Shown here: positions 29,285-38,702 of the stretch, in pieces | Layout: the number at the start of each line of letters is the position of its first letter | Numbering within the stretch: position 1 is the stretch's first letter | Assembly (NCBI GenBank): GCA_017539025.1 | Contig: JAFYHT010000050.1 | Coordinates: 18,932-82,931 of the forward strand | Reading direction: 5' to 3' | Origin: Erysipelotrichaceae bacterium | GTDB taxonomy: Bacteria > Bacillota_I > Bacilli_A > Erysipelotrichales > Erysipelotrichaceae | Length of the DNA: 64,000 nt | Program-made: the position numbers and the translations under genes | Notes under the pieces: model-generated | The model's input: the letters and a program-made list of their open reading frames with translations, nothing else | Told to the model about the DNA's origin: nothing | Databases searched by the model: none

Positions 29285-29905
29285 TTATTTTGTACCGTAG
29301 ATACGGTCACCGGCATCGCCCAGACCAGGAACGATATAGCCGATCTCGTTGAGATGATCATCCAGTGCAGCCATATACAGATCGACATCAGGATGTTTCT
29401 CCGTGAAAGCCTTGACACCTTCCGGAGCACCAACCAGACATACCATTCTGATATTCTTGGCACCTCTTTGTTTGATCATATCGACTGCAGCGATCGCGCT
29501 GCCGCCTGTTGCCAGCATCGGGTCAAGAACGAGAACGACACCTTCAGGAAGTTCTTTCGGGAATTTTGCGAAATACTCGACCGGTTCCAGAGTCTCTTCA
29601 TCTCTGTATAAGCCGATAAATCCGACTTTTGCGGTCGGGATCAGATCCATGATACCGTTGACCAGGCCCATGCCTGCTCTCAAGATCGGAACCAGGATGA
29701 CCTCCGTATCCATGATCTTCGTATCACAAGGTCCCATCGGAGTCGTGATATGGACATCTTTCATCGGAAGATCTCTGCACACTTCATAAGCCATCAAAGA
29801 AGCGATCTCATCAAGGTTCTCTCTGAAATCCTTGTGGCCTGTCTCTTCCATGCGCATGTAAGTCAGTTTATGTGTTATAAGCGGATGATTTAAAACTGTT
29901 ACCAT
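29285..29905 (-). CDS. upp: Uracil phosphoribosyltransferase
   Basis: 206 aa from the ATG at 29905, picked for AGGAGG 7 nt upstream and the usual start '[17 protein letters not shown]'. PRPP loop '[16 protein letters not shown]' and uracil-binding '[13 protein letters not shown]' are present. Salvages uracil to UMP. Monocistronic by position. Confidence 0.96.
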   Translation of the reverse strand: MVTVLNHPLITHKLTYMRMEETGHKDFRENLDEIASLMAYEVCRDLPMKDVHITTPMGPCDTKIMDTEVILVPILRAGMGLVNGIMDLIPTAKVGFIGLYRDEETLEPVEYFAKFPKELPEGVVLVLDPMLATGGSAIAAVDMIKQRGAKNIRMVCLVGAPEGVKAFTEKHPDVDLYMAALDDHLNEIGYIVPGLGDAGDRIYGTK

Positions 29906-29988
29906 AATAACCTCCTGTTTTTCTTTTTTAATTATACTCAAATATCAGGATAATGAAACCCAAAAGAAAAAAATAGAGAAATTCATCT

Positions 29989-31455
29989 CTATTTTGTGTC
30001 ATATGTAAAGGAAATATCCTTTTTTAGGACATCCGCCAGATAAGCCATATCCGTGATCGATTCGTTTGCCTCCTTAGAAAGCTGCTGGGAACGCTTCGGA
30101 TCCTCCAGATAAGCTACAGTATAGGCACCGTAATTCTTTCCACACTCGATATCCATCAGAGAATCGCCGATCACGACACATTCCCTGTTCCACTGATTGT
30201 TGTTGTTGATCAGCTGGAAGATGCCTTCCGGATCCGGTTTCATCTTTTTAACATCGGTCCATCCGCAGATATCATCGACGCAATCTCTCAATCCGAAATC
30301 ATTCAGGATATTTTCTATCCCTTCTTTCGATCTCGTAGAAATGATACCGATATGATATCCCTGCTCATGTAATGTCCTCAACATCTCGTCTGAATGCAAA
30401 GTCGGATGATAGACATCCTTTGCCACCTCAGCCTGTCTCTTGTGGTAGACATCACTTAAAGTATCATAATCGATCCCCGGGAAGTACTTCGGGAAAAGTT
30501 CATTCAAAGCTGGACCGATGATCTCATCCTTCACTTCATCCGTAAACTTTTCTTCATCAGAGTATCTGCGGAACAGTTCACGATAGCCTTCAATGATTGC
30601 CATCTTCGTATCCATCAGGGTACCGTCAAAATCAAAGATCAGAGTCGGCTTTTCTTTCTTGATGAAACGCTCAAAGACACCGAAATAGCCCAAAACACCG
30701 ATGATCACGAATGCGATCGAAGTCAGCTGTGCCATCTTCAGATTACCCAGATAGAGAGAATCCGTCCTTCTTCCTTCGATGAAGAAACGGATCACACCGT
30801 ACCACATCAGATAGGCATAAGCGAGATCTCCCCTCTTGTTCTGATATCTTCTTAAAACATGCCAGATCAATACCCATCCCGCAAGACAAAGCATCGATTC
30901 ATAGAAGAAGAGAGGCTCATAGTAGTGTCCGTTGATATACATGCCTTCTTTTAAGAAAGAAAGGATGCCATTGAAATATTCTTCACTGACTTCACCGCCA
31001 TGACATTCACGGTTGACGAAATTCCCCCATCTTCCGAAAGCCTGTCCAACCAGAACGTTTGGCAAAGCGATATCCAGTATCTTCATGAAAGGATAACGGT
31101 TCTTCTTCGTATACCAGTAGGCAAATATGGCACCAAGGACCAGACCGCCCTGTATCGCCAATCCCCCATCCCAGATCTTGATGATCTCCAAAGGATTGGA
31201 GATGTAGAACTTGAAGTTATAGAAAGCGCAATACCAGAGTCTTGCACCAACGATTCCTGCCCATAAGGTATAGATAAAGAAGGAATCAAAGAAATCATCA
31301 GAAATATATTTTGATTTTCTGATCTGCTTTCTGGCGATCAGATATGCCAGCAAGGCACCTGTCAGGATCAGTACCGCATACCACCTGATATCAAAACGCA
31401 GACCGAAGATCGAAAACGCCAGGAATGTCTGTTCATTGGGAAAAAATCTGATCAT
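29989..31455 (-). CDS. lgt: Prolipoprotein diacylglyceryl transferase fused to HAD phosphatase (PpaX-like)
   Basis: 488 aa. Residues 1 to about 265 are Lgt, with seven membrane segments and the signature 'GRWGNFVNRECHGG'; it adds diacylglyceryl to lipobox Cys. From about 270 a cytosolic HAD domain begins ('LIFDFDGTLMDTK', then 'IGIISTRS', 'KPDPEG', 'VIGDSLMDIECG'). In other Bacillota hprK-lgt-ppaX is an operon of separate genes; here lgt and the ppaX-like phosphatase are one protein. It overlaps the hprK stop by 4 nt. It would modify the several lipoproteins in this window. Confidence 0.92.
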   Translation of the reverse strand: MIRFFPNEQTFLAFSIFGLRFDIRWYAVLILTGALLAYLIARKQIRKSKYISDDFFDSFFIYTLWAGIVGARLWYCAFYNFKFYISNPLEIIKIWDGGLAIQGGLVLGAIFAYWYTKKNRYPFMKILDIALPNVLVGQAFGRWGNFVNRECHGGEVSEEYFNGILSFLKEGMYINGHYYEPLFFYESMLCLAGWVLIWHVLRRYQNKRGDLAYAYLMWYGVIRFFIEGRRTDSLYLGNLKMAQLTSIAFVIIGVLGYFGVFERFIKKEKPTLIFDFDGTLMDTKMAIIEGYRELFRRYSDEEKFTDEVKDEIIGPALNELFPKYFPGIDYDTLSDVYHKRQAEVAKDVYHPTLHSDEMLRTLHEQGYHIGIISTRSKEGIENILNDFGLRDCVDDICGWTDVKKMKPDPEGIFQLINNNNQWNRECVVIGDSLMDIECGKNYGAYTVAYLEDPKRSQQLSKEANESITDMAYLADVLKKDISFTYDTK

Positions 31456-32402
31456 TGTTCTGCTCCATTCAGCTCCAGCTCTTTGCGGTATCTTTCCTTG
31501 AAGTCCTCATTGGAATTGAAACCGAGCTTATTGAGCAGGTAATTGGACACTGCTGCCTCAATGATGACAGACAGAGATTTACCTTCAGTGATAGGGATCG
31601 TCAGCATCGGAACTTCCAGACCCAGCACATCAAAAGATTCCGTGATCGGGTTGAGACGATCGGATTCCATGCCTTCATCGTATTTGACCAGTTTGATCAC
31701 GAAATCGAGCTGACATCTGTTGAGATAAGCGTTTGCGCCAAACATCCTGGTCACATCCACGATCCCGACGCCTCGGATCTCCAGCATCCTCTTGAGGATC
31801 TTAGGAGCCGTACATAATAAGCTCTTGTGGACACGCGTCACATCGACTCTGTCATCCGCCACCAGCATATGTCCGCGGTTGATCAGATCCAGCGCAAGTT
31901 CGGATTTACCTATACCGGACTTTCCGGTGATCATGATCCCCTTGCCATAGATGTTCAGCATGACGCCATAGAGATTATCGGTAGGAGCCAGATTCTCCGA
32001 CAGGAAGGAGACCAGTTCAACGATCAGCTGATAAGTCTGTCCCTCATAGCGGAAGACCGGAAAGTTTTTCTGATTGCACAGATCCAGCAGTGACTGCATC
32101 TCACCGAAACCTCCGGCCAATATGATGCACGGAGTAAAGGAATCGGTGATGATCTCGAAACGATCACGCTGGGTCTGATAATCGAATTTGCACATGTATT
32201 CATATTCCTTGGTACCCAGGATGACGACACGCTTGAGGTCGTTTGACTCTAAGAATCCGGACAGCTCCAGACCCGGTCTGTTGATATCCGGCGCGATCGC
32301 CCAACGATTCAAAGATTCATCATTGCCGGCAAGCTGAATCAGTCCCAGCTGTTCCTTGATCGCCCTGACATAGACTCGTTTATTCAGTTCTTCATTTGCC
32401 AT
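31452..32402 (-). CDS. hprK: HPr kinase/phosphorylase with atypical His-to-Tyr change
   Basis: 316 aa from the ATG at 32402; an upstream GTG at 32411 is open but AGGTG fits the ATG. Phosphorylates and dephosphorylates HPr Ser-46 for CcpA-type catabolite control. Walker A GKSGIGKS (160-167), 'ADDRVDV' and the signature 'IRGVGIVDV' are present. The conserved His before the Gly-Val of 'HGVLVDVYG' in B. subtilis is Tyr here (Y145, 'LYGVMLNIYG'). The start lies inside the uvrA end, so the two are coupled. Confidence 0.9.
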   Translation of the reverse strand: MANEELNKRVYVRAIKEQLGLIQLAGNDESLNRWAIAPDINRPGLELSGFLESNDLKRVVILGTKEYEYMCKFDYQTQRDRFEIITDSFTPCIILAGGFGEMQSLLDLCNQKNFPVFRYEGQTYQLIVELVSFLSENLAPTDNLYGVMLNIYGKGIMITGKSGIGKSELALDLINRGHMLVADDRVDVTRVHKSLLCTAPKILKRMLEIRGVGIVDVTRMFGANAYLNRCQLDFVIKLVKYDEGMESDRLNPITESFDVLGLEVPMLTIPITEGKSLSVIIEAAVSNYLLNKLGFNSNEDFKERYRKELELNGAEQ

Positions 32403-35223
32403 GTTTTTCACCTAACACTTTCTTCAGATATTGGCCGGTATAGGAGTTTTCAACTTCCGCAACTTCTTCCGGTGTGCCTTGCGCAACCAGCTGTCCGCCA
32501 TTGTCTCCTCCATCCGGTCCCAGATCGATGATGTGATCGGCACATTTGATCACATCGAGATTATGTTCGATCACTACGACCGAATCGCCGTTATCGACGA
32601 TCCTGTCGATGATGCGGATCAGTTTCAGTACATCATCCATATGTAAGCCGGTCGTCGGTTCATCCAGTACGAACATCGTCTTGCCTGTCGGCTTCTTCTG
32701 CAGTTCGGAAGCCAGCTTGACACGCTGTGCTTCACCACCCGATAAAGTCGTAGCCGACTGTCCCAGTTCAATATAACCAAGGCCGACATCATATAAGACC
32801 TGCAATTTGTCTTTGATCTTCTTGTGATTCTTGAAGAAATCAAGAGCTTCCTTGACACTCATCTTCAATACGTCATAGATATTCTTGCCCTTATAGCGTA
32901 CTTCCAGTGTCTCGGCATTGTATCGCTTGCCATGACACTCTTCACACTCCACGAAGACATCCGGGATAAACAACATCGAGATCCTCTTGACACCATCGCC
33001 ATAGCAGGCTTCACATCTGCCTCCCGGCACATTGAAGGAATAACGGGACTTGCTGTAACCACGCTCCTTGGAATCCGGAGTCATCGCATAAAGATCTCTT
33101 ATGTCATCAAAAACACCGGTATAAGTCGCAGGGTTGGAACGCGGAGTCCTACCGATCGGATCTTGCGTGATATATACGATCTTGTCGATGTTCTGCAAGC
33201 CCTCGACCTTTCTGACCTTACCCGGTCTGATCTTGACTCTGTCTAAAGACTTCATGATCGATTTGGTCATCGTTTCAATGATCAGAGAAGATTTACCGGA
33301 ACCGGAAACACCGGTCACACAGGTAAATTTCCCCAGAGGTATGGAAACATCGATATTCTTGAGGTTGTTTTCTTCCGCACCGATCAGCTTGAGATACTTG
33401 CCGTTTCCTTTTCTTCTTTTTTCCGGAACCGGGATCTGTTTCCTGCCGGAAAGGTATTGTCCGGTGATCGATCTTTCATCTTTCAGGATCTCTTCAGGAG
33501 TTCCCGCAAAAATGACCTCACCGCCCTCTTTGCCGGCACCCGGTCCGATATCGACGATAAAGTCGGAAGACATCATCGTCTCTTCATCGTGCTCAACGAC
33601 GATGACGGTATTATCGAGATCTCTCATCTTCTTCAAAGTCTCGATCAGCTTGGCATTGTCCTTCTGATGCAAACCGATCGAAGGCTCATCCAGAACATAG
33701 AGAACGCCGGTCAGCGCTGAACCGATCTGGGTTGCCAGACGGATACGCTGTGCTTCACCACCTGATAATGAACCCGCAACACGATCCAGACTCAGATAAT
33801 CCAATCCGACATCCTTCAGGAAACGAAGTCTGGCTTTTAATTCATTCAATAAAGTCCTTGCGATCTCTGCCCTCATCGCATCCAGTTTGAGGCCGTCGAT
33901 GAAACTGTAGGCTTCAACGATCGACATCTTCGTGAATTCATAGATGTTCAGACCGCCTACTTTGACAGCCAGAACTTTTTCATTCAGCCTTGCACCATGA
34001 CACTTGCTGCATTCGGATTCGGTCATGAAAGAACCGTAATATTCTTTACCGAACTTGGACTGTGTCTCTTCAAATCTTCTTTCGATCAGATTCTTGACAC
34101 CCTCGATATAACCGAACTTGTTGTAAGTAGTCCCTCCGGTAGAAGTGACAGTATATCTGATCTCTTCTGTTGAACCGTATAAAATGATATCCATTTCCTT
34201 CTTCGACATCTTATTCAAAGGCTTGTCTTCGGAAATGTTGTAGTGTTTCAATAACGTCGCAAAATTCTGCCACTCCAGATTGTTTGTGCCATAGATATTC
34301 TTGTAGTAGCGGATACCGCCCTCGGAGATACTCTTCGTCTTATCCGGCATCAGATAATCCAGATCGACCGACATCGTCACGCCCAAGCCTTTGCATTGAT
34401 CGCAGGCACCTAATGGAGAGTTGAACGAAAACAGACGCGGTTCCAGTCTCGGCACGGTAAAACCACACTTCGGACAAGCCTGATGGGATGAGAAGAGGTC
34501 CTTCCTGTCGCCGTGTTTGATCATACAGGTCCCATCTGCCAGCCTTAAAGCGATCTCAAGAGAATCGTTCAGTCTGGTCTCTATCCCTTCCCTCTTGACG
34601 ATCCTGTCAACAACGACTTCGATGTTGTGCCTCTTGTTTTTATCCAGTTCCGGAACTTCTTCGATGTCATATAATTCATCATCGACATAAAGTCTCAGGA
34701 AGCCGTCTTTCTTCAGCTTTTCAAAGTAATCCTTGAAAGTGCCCTTTTTATTCGTAACGACATTTGCCAGGATCTCCATCCTCTCGCCGTCTTCGTAGTT
34801 CATGATATTCCTGACCATACCGGAGATCGTCATTGCCTCGATCGGTTCATTGTGATTCGGGCAGTATGCAATACCGCATCTGGCATATAAAAGCCTGAGA
34901 TAGTCATAGATCTCAGTGATGGTCGCAACCGTTGAACGCGGGTTATTGGAAGTCGTCTTCTGATCGATGGCGATCGCCGGAGAAAGGCCTTCTATGACAT
35001 CGACATCCGGTTTATCGACACCGCCCAAAAACTGTCTGGCATAGCTCGACAGAGATTCCACATAACGGCGCTGTCCTTCGGCGTAGATGGTATCAAACGC
35101 CAAAGAAGTCTTTCCCGATCCGGAAAGGCCCGTCATTACTATCATCTTGTTACGCGGCAGATCCAGAGAGATATTCTTGAGATTATTCACTCTGGCACCG
35201 CGGATTATTATCTTATCATTCAT
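32392..35223 (-). CDS. uvrA: UvrA excinuclease ATPase subunit
   Basis: 943 aa, full length. Two ABC ATPase modules (Walker A 'TGLSGSGKTSLAF' and 'TGVSGSGKSSLI'), UvrA signature 'ESLSSYARQFL', 'LSGGEAQRIRLA' and 'LSGGEAQRVKLA', and Cys-pair zinc modules ('CPKCGF', 'CDQCKG', 'CEACYG', 'CEECHG'). Recognises damaged DNA in nucleotide excision repair. uvrB is not adjacent. Overlaps the next gene upstream by 8 nt and hprK downstream. Confidence 0.97.
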   Translation of the reverse strand: MNDKIIIRGARVNNLKNISLDLPRNKMIVMTGLSGSGKTSLAFDTIYAEGQRRYVESLSSYARQFLGGVDKPDVDVIEGLSPAIAIDQKTTSNNPRSTVATITEIYDYLRLLYARCGIAYCPNHNEPIEAMTISGMVRNIMNYEDGERMEILANVVTNKKGTFKDYFEKLKKDGFLRLYVDDELYDIEEVPELDKNKRHNIEVVVDRIVKREGIETRLNDSLEIALRLADGTCMIKHGDRKDLFSSHQACPKCGFTVPRLEPRLFSFNSPLGACDQCKGLGVTMSVDLDYLMPDKTKSISEGGIRYYKNIYGTNNLEWQNFATLLKHYNISEDKPLNKMSKKEMDIILYGSTEEIRYTVTSTGGTTYNKFGYIEGVKNLIERRFEETQSKFGKEYYGSFMTESECSKCHGARLNEKVLAVKVGGLNIYEFTKMSIVEAYSFIDGLKLDAMRAEIARTLLNELKARLRFLKDVGLDYLSLDRVAGSLSGGEAQRIRLATQIGSALTGVLYVLDEPSIGLHQKDNAKLIETLKKMRDLDNTVIVVEHDEETMMSSDFIVDIGPGAGKEGGEVIFAGTPEEILKDERSITGQYLSGRKQIPVPEKRRKGNGKYLKLIGAEENNLKNIDVSIPLGKFTCVTGVSGSGKSSLIIETMTKSIMKSLDRVKIRPGKVRKVEGLQNIDKIVYITQDPIGRTPRSNPATYTGVFDDIRDLYAMTPDSKERGYSKSRYSFNVPGGRCEACYGDGVKRISMLFIPDVFVECEECHGKRYNAETLEVRYKGKNIYDVLKMSVKEALDFFKNHKKIKDKLQVLYDVGLGYIELGQSATTLSGGEAQRVKLASELQKKPTGKTMFVLDEPTTGLHMDDVLKLIRIIDRIVDNGDSVVVIEHNLDVIKCADHIIDLGPDGGDNGGQLVAQGTPEEVAEVENSYTGQYLKKVLGEKHGK

Positions 35224-36022
35224 GTCTGTTCCTGTTTATCCTTCTTCTGATCCTTCCCAGCACATCATTCAGTCTGCCGGAATGGATATTTCCTCTGAAA
35301 CCTTTGATCCTTGAAAGGATCCTTCTGTATACGAGATCCATAGAATCAACTGCTCTTTCCAGTCTTGAATCGATCAGTTTCTTCCTTCTGTCTTCTATCT
35401 TATCAACTGCCGTGTAGAATTTGTTGTTGATCGCATGCGATTCATCCAGAAAATTACCGAAAAACGAATCCATGTGTTCATTGATCGAATTGTCAAAACG
35501 CTCTACTCTTCTGATAAAACTTGAGATAACACAGATCGTCAGCGTCGTATCTGCCGCAAACAAAGCACTCAACAATAACGCAAGAAACTGACAAAGTTCT
35601 CCATCGATCGAATCGATGAACGGAATGATCAATGGATTGAGCACATAGATGATGATCAATCCTGCAACGCCAAAGCCGATCGAAGCAGGAAGACATATCC
35701 TTCCATTGAGATTCAACGGTGACTTGGAATAATCCCACCAGTAGGCATGAAAGATCTGTTCCAGCATATAATGCACGACATATTCCAGGATCGCTGAAGC
35801 GACCATAGAGATCAGGAAAACGCTTGATGGCGTATAGTCCGGATACAGATGCTGAAACAGTAAAGTTCCAAGAAGTGCTCCAAGACCATAGATCGGGATG
35901 GCAGGGCCATAGAGAAAACCTCTGTTGTCCCATTTGCCTCCCCACACCGTCATTGCCAGACACTCATAGAAGTATCCCAGAACGGAAAATATCGAAAAAT
36001 ATATCATATAACGGCAGATCAT
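35216..36022 (-). CDS. Putative ABC-transporter-type permease (PF06541, CmpB-like)
   Basis: 268 aa with about five membrane segments; the 'GYFYECLAMTVWGGKWDNRGFLYGP' region (first half, about 17-41) is characteristic of the PF06541 family, whose real function is unknown. The C-terminal 80 residues are basic and cytoplasmic. Overlaps the HD-domain gene upstream by 4 nt and uvrA downstream by 8 nt, so all belong to one operon: HD, permease-like, uvrA, hprK, lgt-HAD. Confidence 0.75.
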   Translation of the reverse strand: MICRYMIYFSIFSVLGYFYECLAMTVWGGKWDNRGFLYGPAIPIYGLGALLGTLLFQHLYPDYTPSSVFLISMVASAILEYVVHYMLEQIFHAYWWDYSKSPLNLNGRICLPASIGFGVAGLIIIYVLNPLIIPFIDSIDGELCQFLALLLSALFAADTTLTICVISSFIRRVERFDNSINEHMDSFFGNFLDESHAINNKFYTAVDKIEDRRKKLIDSRLERAVDSMDLVYRRILSRIKGFRGNIHSGRLNDVLGRIRRRINRNRHE

Positions 36023-36477
36023 CTGTCAAACGTCTCCTTCAGCGCGCAGATCTTATCGGCGATACAGACAAGTTTAGCCTCCTTGCTTCTAGGAAAAGAC
36101 CTCAAAGTCAAAGGCCACATGTGACATCTGATCACCTGCTGGACGTCTTCATCGACGTCATAATACTTCATCGCATTTTCACAGGCTCTTTTCGGATGGG
36201 TATAGCCATGCATCTTGAATATATTCACAAAAAGCCTGGCTTCATGCCAGTCATAGAGGTAGAAATCATGCAGAAGAGCACCAACCATCAGAGTATCCAG
36301 ATCGGCATTCACATGCAGATCCCTGTTGAGCTTATACGCCATCCTTGCTACATTCACACAATGGGAAAGTACCGTATTTTTCCCATGTGCCTTGTATTCA
36401 TTCATCTTCCTGAATACCGGATCTTCCAGGTATTTTTCGGCATAGGAATCGAACTCTTTTCTTTCTTCTTCACTCAT
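36019..36477 (-). CDS. HD-domain phosphohydrolase
   Basis: 152 aa from the ATG at 36477. The HD motif is in 'ALLHDFYLYDWHE', with an earlier His ('VLSHCVNVA') and a later 'IRCHMWPL' and Asp ('CIADKICAL'), as in small uncharacterised HD hydrolases. First gene of the uvrA operon. Its TATAAT (36490-36495) overlaps the space used by a GGAGGC element, so the leader must be very short. Divergent from the TraB gene, with the two -10 boxes only 13 nt apart. Confidence 0.8.
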   Translation of the reverse strand: MSEEERKEFDSYAEKYLEDPVFRKMNEYKAHGKNTVLSHCVNVARMAYKLNRDLHVNADLDTLMVGALLHDFYLYDWHEARLFVNIFKMHGYTHPKRACENAMKYYDVDEDVQQVIRCHMWPLTLRSFPRSKEAKLVCIADKICALKETFDR

Positions 36478-36520
36478 TTTCACGCCTCCATTATACAATA
36501 CGCGGTGCTATAATGGGTTT

Positions 36521-37675
36521 ATGTCCGAAAATATCATAAAACTAAATTACCAGGATAAAGAGATATACCTGGTCAAGACCGCACATGTCTCAAAACTGTC
36601 TGCGCAACATGTCAGAGAGTGCATAGAAGAAGTACAACCCGATACCATCTGTATCGAACTTGACAAAGAACGTTACAACAGGATCATCAATCCGGAACAG
36701 TGGCGTGATACCGATATCGTTCAGGTCATTAAAAATAAACAGGTCGGCTTCCTGATGGTCAATCTCATCCTTTCTTCTTATCAGAAAAGAGCTGCCAAGT
36801 CCCTAGGCGCTTTAAACGGAGGTGAGATGATTACCGGTGCCAAACTCGCACAAGAGAATCACACGAATCTCGTATTGGCTGACCGCTCGATCAGAACGAC
36901 TTTTGCCCGTGTCTGGAATTCCTTTTCAACATTTGAAAAAATCAAAATGCTGGGAGCCATCATCGGATCGATCTTTGTCGAAGAAGAGATCACTGAAGAT
37001 GATATCACTGCATTAAAAGAAACAGATACTTTGACAGCAGCCATCAGCGATGTCGGAAAAGAATTCCCGATCGTCAAGAAAATCATGATCGATGAAAGAG
37101 ATCAGTATCTGTCACAGAAGATCAAGACTGCACCGGGTAAAAAGATCGTTGCCATTATCGGTGCTGCCCATTCGATCGGAATCCAGAAGTATATCAATGA
37201 AGACTTTGATCTGGAAGAACTCGATAGAGTAGAAAAAAGAAAATTCTATTTCAAATATGTCATCCCTGCAGCGATCATCCTTCTGATCTTATTTACCGTG
37301 TTCAAAAATCGCGATCTGGGTATACAACAGATCAGATCCTGGGTACTCTGGAACGGTGGGCTCAGTGCTCTTGGTGTCCTGCTGGCATTGGGACATCCGC
37401 TTTCGATCCTGACGGCATTCGTCATGTCTCCGATCACATCGCTCAATCCTCTGCTCGCCTCAGGCTGGTTTGCGGGACTTGTTGAAGCGATGATCAGAAA
37501 ACCGAAAGTCAGAGATTTTGAAGATCTGACCGCAGATACCGCTACATTCGCAGGTTACTGGAAAAACCGCGTCACAAGAACGCTCATGGTCGTCATCTTC
37601 GCCAATCTCTTCTCTACGATCGGAACTCTGATCTCCGGTATCGATATCGTCAAGAAATTCATAGAGTCGCTGTAA
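36521..37675 (+). CDS. TraB/PrgY family membrane protein
   Basis: 384 aa. N-terminal TraB/Tiki-like domain ('KTAHVSKLSAQHVRE', 'CIELDKERYNRI', 'IIGAAHSIGI') followed by four predicted C-terminal membrane segments. PrgY in Enterococcus shuts down pheromone activity; chromosomal homologues are uncharacterised and may be membrane metalloproteases. TATAAT (36509-36514) is exactly 6 nt before the ATG with no Shine-Dalgarno: probably leaderless. Confidence 0.85.
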   Translation: MSENIIKLNYQDKEIYLVKTAHVSKLSAQHVRECIEEVQPDTICIELDKERYNRIINPEQWRDTDIVQVIKNKQVGFLMVNLILSSYQKRAAKSLGALNGGEMITGAKLAQENHTNLVLADRSIRTTFARVWNSFSTFEKIKMLGAIIGSIFVEEEITEDDITALKETDTLTAAISDVGKEFPIVKKIMIDERDQYLSQKIKTAPGKKIVAIIGAAHSIGIQKYINEDFDLEELDRVEKRKFYFKYVIPAAIILLILFTVFKNRDLGIQQIRSWVLWNGGLSALGVLLALGHPLSILTAFVMSPITSLNPLLASGWFAGLVEAMIRKPKVRDFEDLTADTATFAGYWKNRVTRTLMVVIFANLFSTIGTLISGIDIVKKFIESL

Positions 37676-37686
37676 AGCGACTCTAT
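37661..37686. terminator. Bidirectional terminator between traB-like and nucleoside hydrolase genes
   Basis: ATAGAGTCGCT/AGCGACTCTAT, 11-bp stem with GTAA loop, T-rich on both sides. Confidence 0.75.
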
Positions 37687-38624
37687 TATTTCAACTGTTG
37701 ATGAATATATTTTTTATATGCTTCGGCACTTAGTCTGATGCATAATTTTGCGGTTGGCCACTCTGAATGCTTCCCCTCATAGTCGATATCGACATAGCCA
37801 TATCTTTCACCTTCATTCAGATCGACATTCAAGTGACAGAGTTGACATTCCTCCATCTTTTCAGGATATAAGGCAACAAACATCGCTGCCGGATCAGCCA
37901 TATCCAGGATGTCTTCATGGAAACGATCACGATTCAGTTTCATCAGAGTCACATTGATATCCATACAGAATCTGCCTAAAACAGAGAGATCCCTTATCTC
38001 TTCGATATCCTTTTCACGAAGTATTGCATCACCCAGTGAAGCATCCCACGCCACGAACGTGATATCTTCAAAACCATAATCAATAACGACCTTGAAAGCC
38101 TCGGCATCCTGCCAGACGTTGAATTCCGCAAAGTCCGTGACATTGCCACCTGCCTCTTCCGTTACAGCCATCGATACGACACTTCTGATCCTTCTCATCG
38201 TATCCGGATCCTTCATGATCGCCTTTGCGATATTGGTCAAAGGTCCCAGAGTGATCAGATCGATACTTTTATCATCATTTTCTCTCAAGGTTTTCAAAAT
38301 CATTTCGACTCCGTCCCCTTCATCCGCTTCAAGAGAATAATCCACGAGATCGAGATCTCCCATGCCGTCATCGCCATGGGTATCGGCAGCTCCGACAAAA
38401 TCTCTTTTCAACATCTCATTGCTTCCCATATAGACAGGCGGATAGTAGGTATCAACCGTTTTTAAAACAGTCAGAAGGTTTGATGTTGCCTGCTTCACTC
38501 TGACATTGCCCGAAACTGTCGAAAACATCACTATTTCATAGTTTTCATCTCTTAAAGCCATGGCGATCGCCATAGCATCATCACTTCCACAGTCGGTGTC
38601 AACGATCAGTTTTCTTTTATCCAT
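37686..38624 (-). CDS. Nucleoside hydrolase (inosine-uridine preferring type)
   Basis: 312 aa with the calcium-binding DTDxGxDD motif at the start ('VDTDCGSDDAMA'), 'ITLGPLTNIA' and a later 'DPAAMF' His/Asp region. Hydrolyses ribonucleosides to base and ribose. TATAAT (38632-38637) lies 7 nt before the ATG with no Shine-Dalgarno: probably leaderless. Convergent with traB-like gene. Confidence 0.9.
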   Translation of the reverse strand: MDKRKLIVDTDCGSDDAMAIAMALRDENYEIVMFSTVSGNVRVKQATSNLLTVLKTVDTYYPPVYMGSNEMLKRDFVGAADTHGDDGMGDLDLVDYSLEADEGDGVEMILKTLRENDDKSIDLITLGPLTNIAKAIMKDPDTMRRIRSVVSMAVTEEAGGNVTDFAEFNVWQDAEAFKVVIDYGFEDITFVAWDASLGDAILREKDIEEIRDLSVLGRFCMDINVTLMKLNRDRFHEDILDMADPAAMFVALYPEKMEECQLCHLNVDLNEGERYGYVDIDYEGKHSEWPTAKLCIRLSAEAYKKYIHQQLK

Positions 38625-38674
38625 AGCCTGTATTATACATGAAAAGATCTTTTAATTCTCTTTTCTTTAAAAAA

Positions 38675-38692
38675 GCCTGCTGATCAGCAGGC
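38675..38692 (-). terminator. Terminator of the CPBP protease gene
   Basis: Perfect palindrome GCCTGCTGATCAGCAGGC followed on the minus strand by TTTTTT. Confidence 0.85.
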
Positions 38693-38702
38693 AACATTTG
38701 TT

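Noticed and set aside
36019..36498. HD-domain gene as another strict leaderless case
   Set aside because: The TATAAT is 12 nt from the chosen ATG and a GGAGGC lies between, so the leader is short but the 6-7 nt rule is not met.
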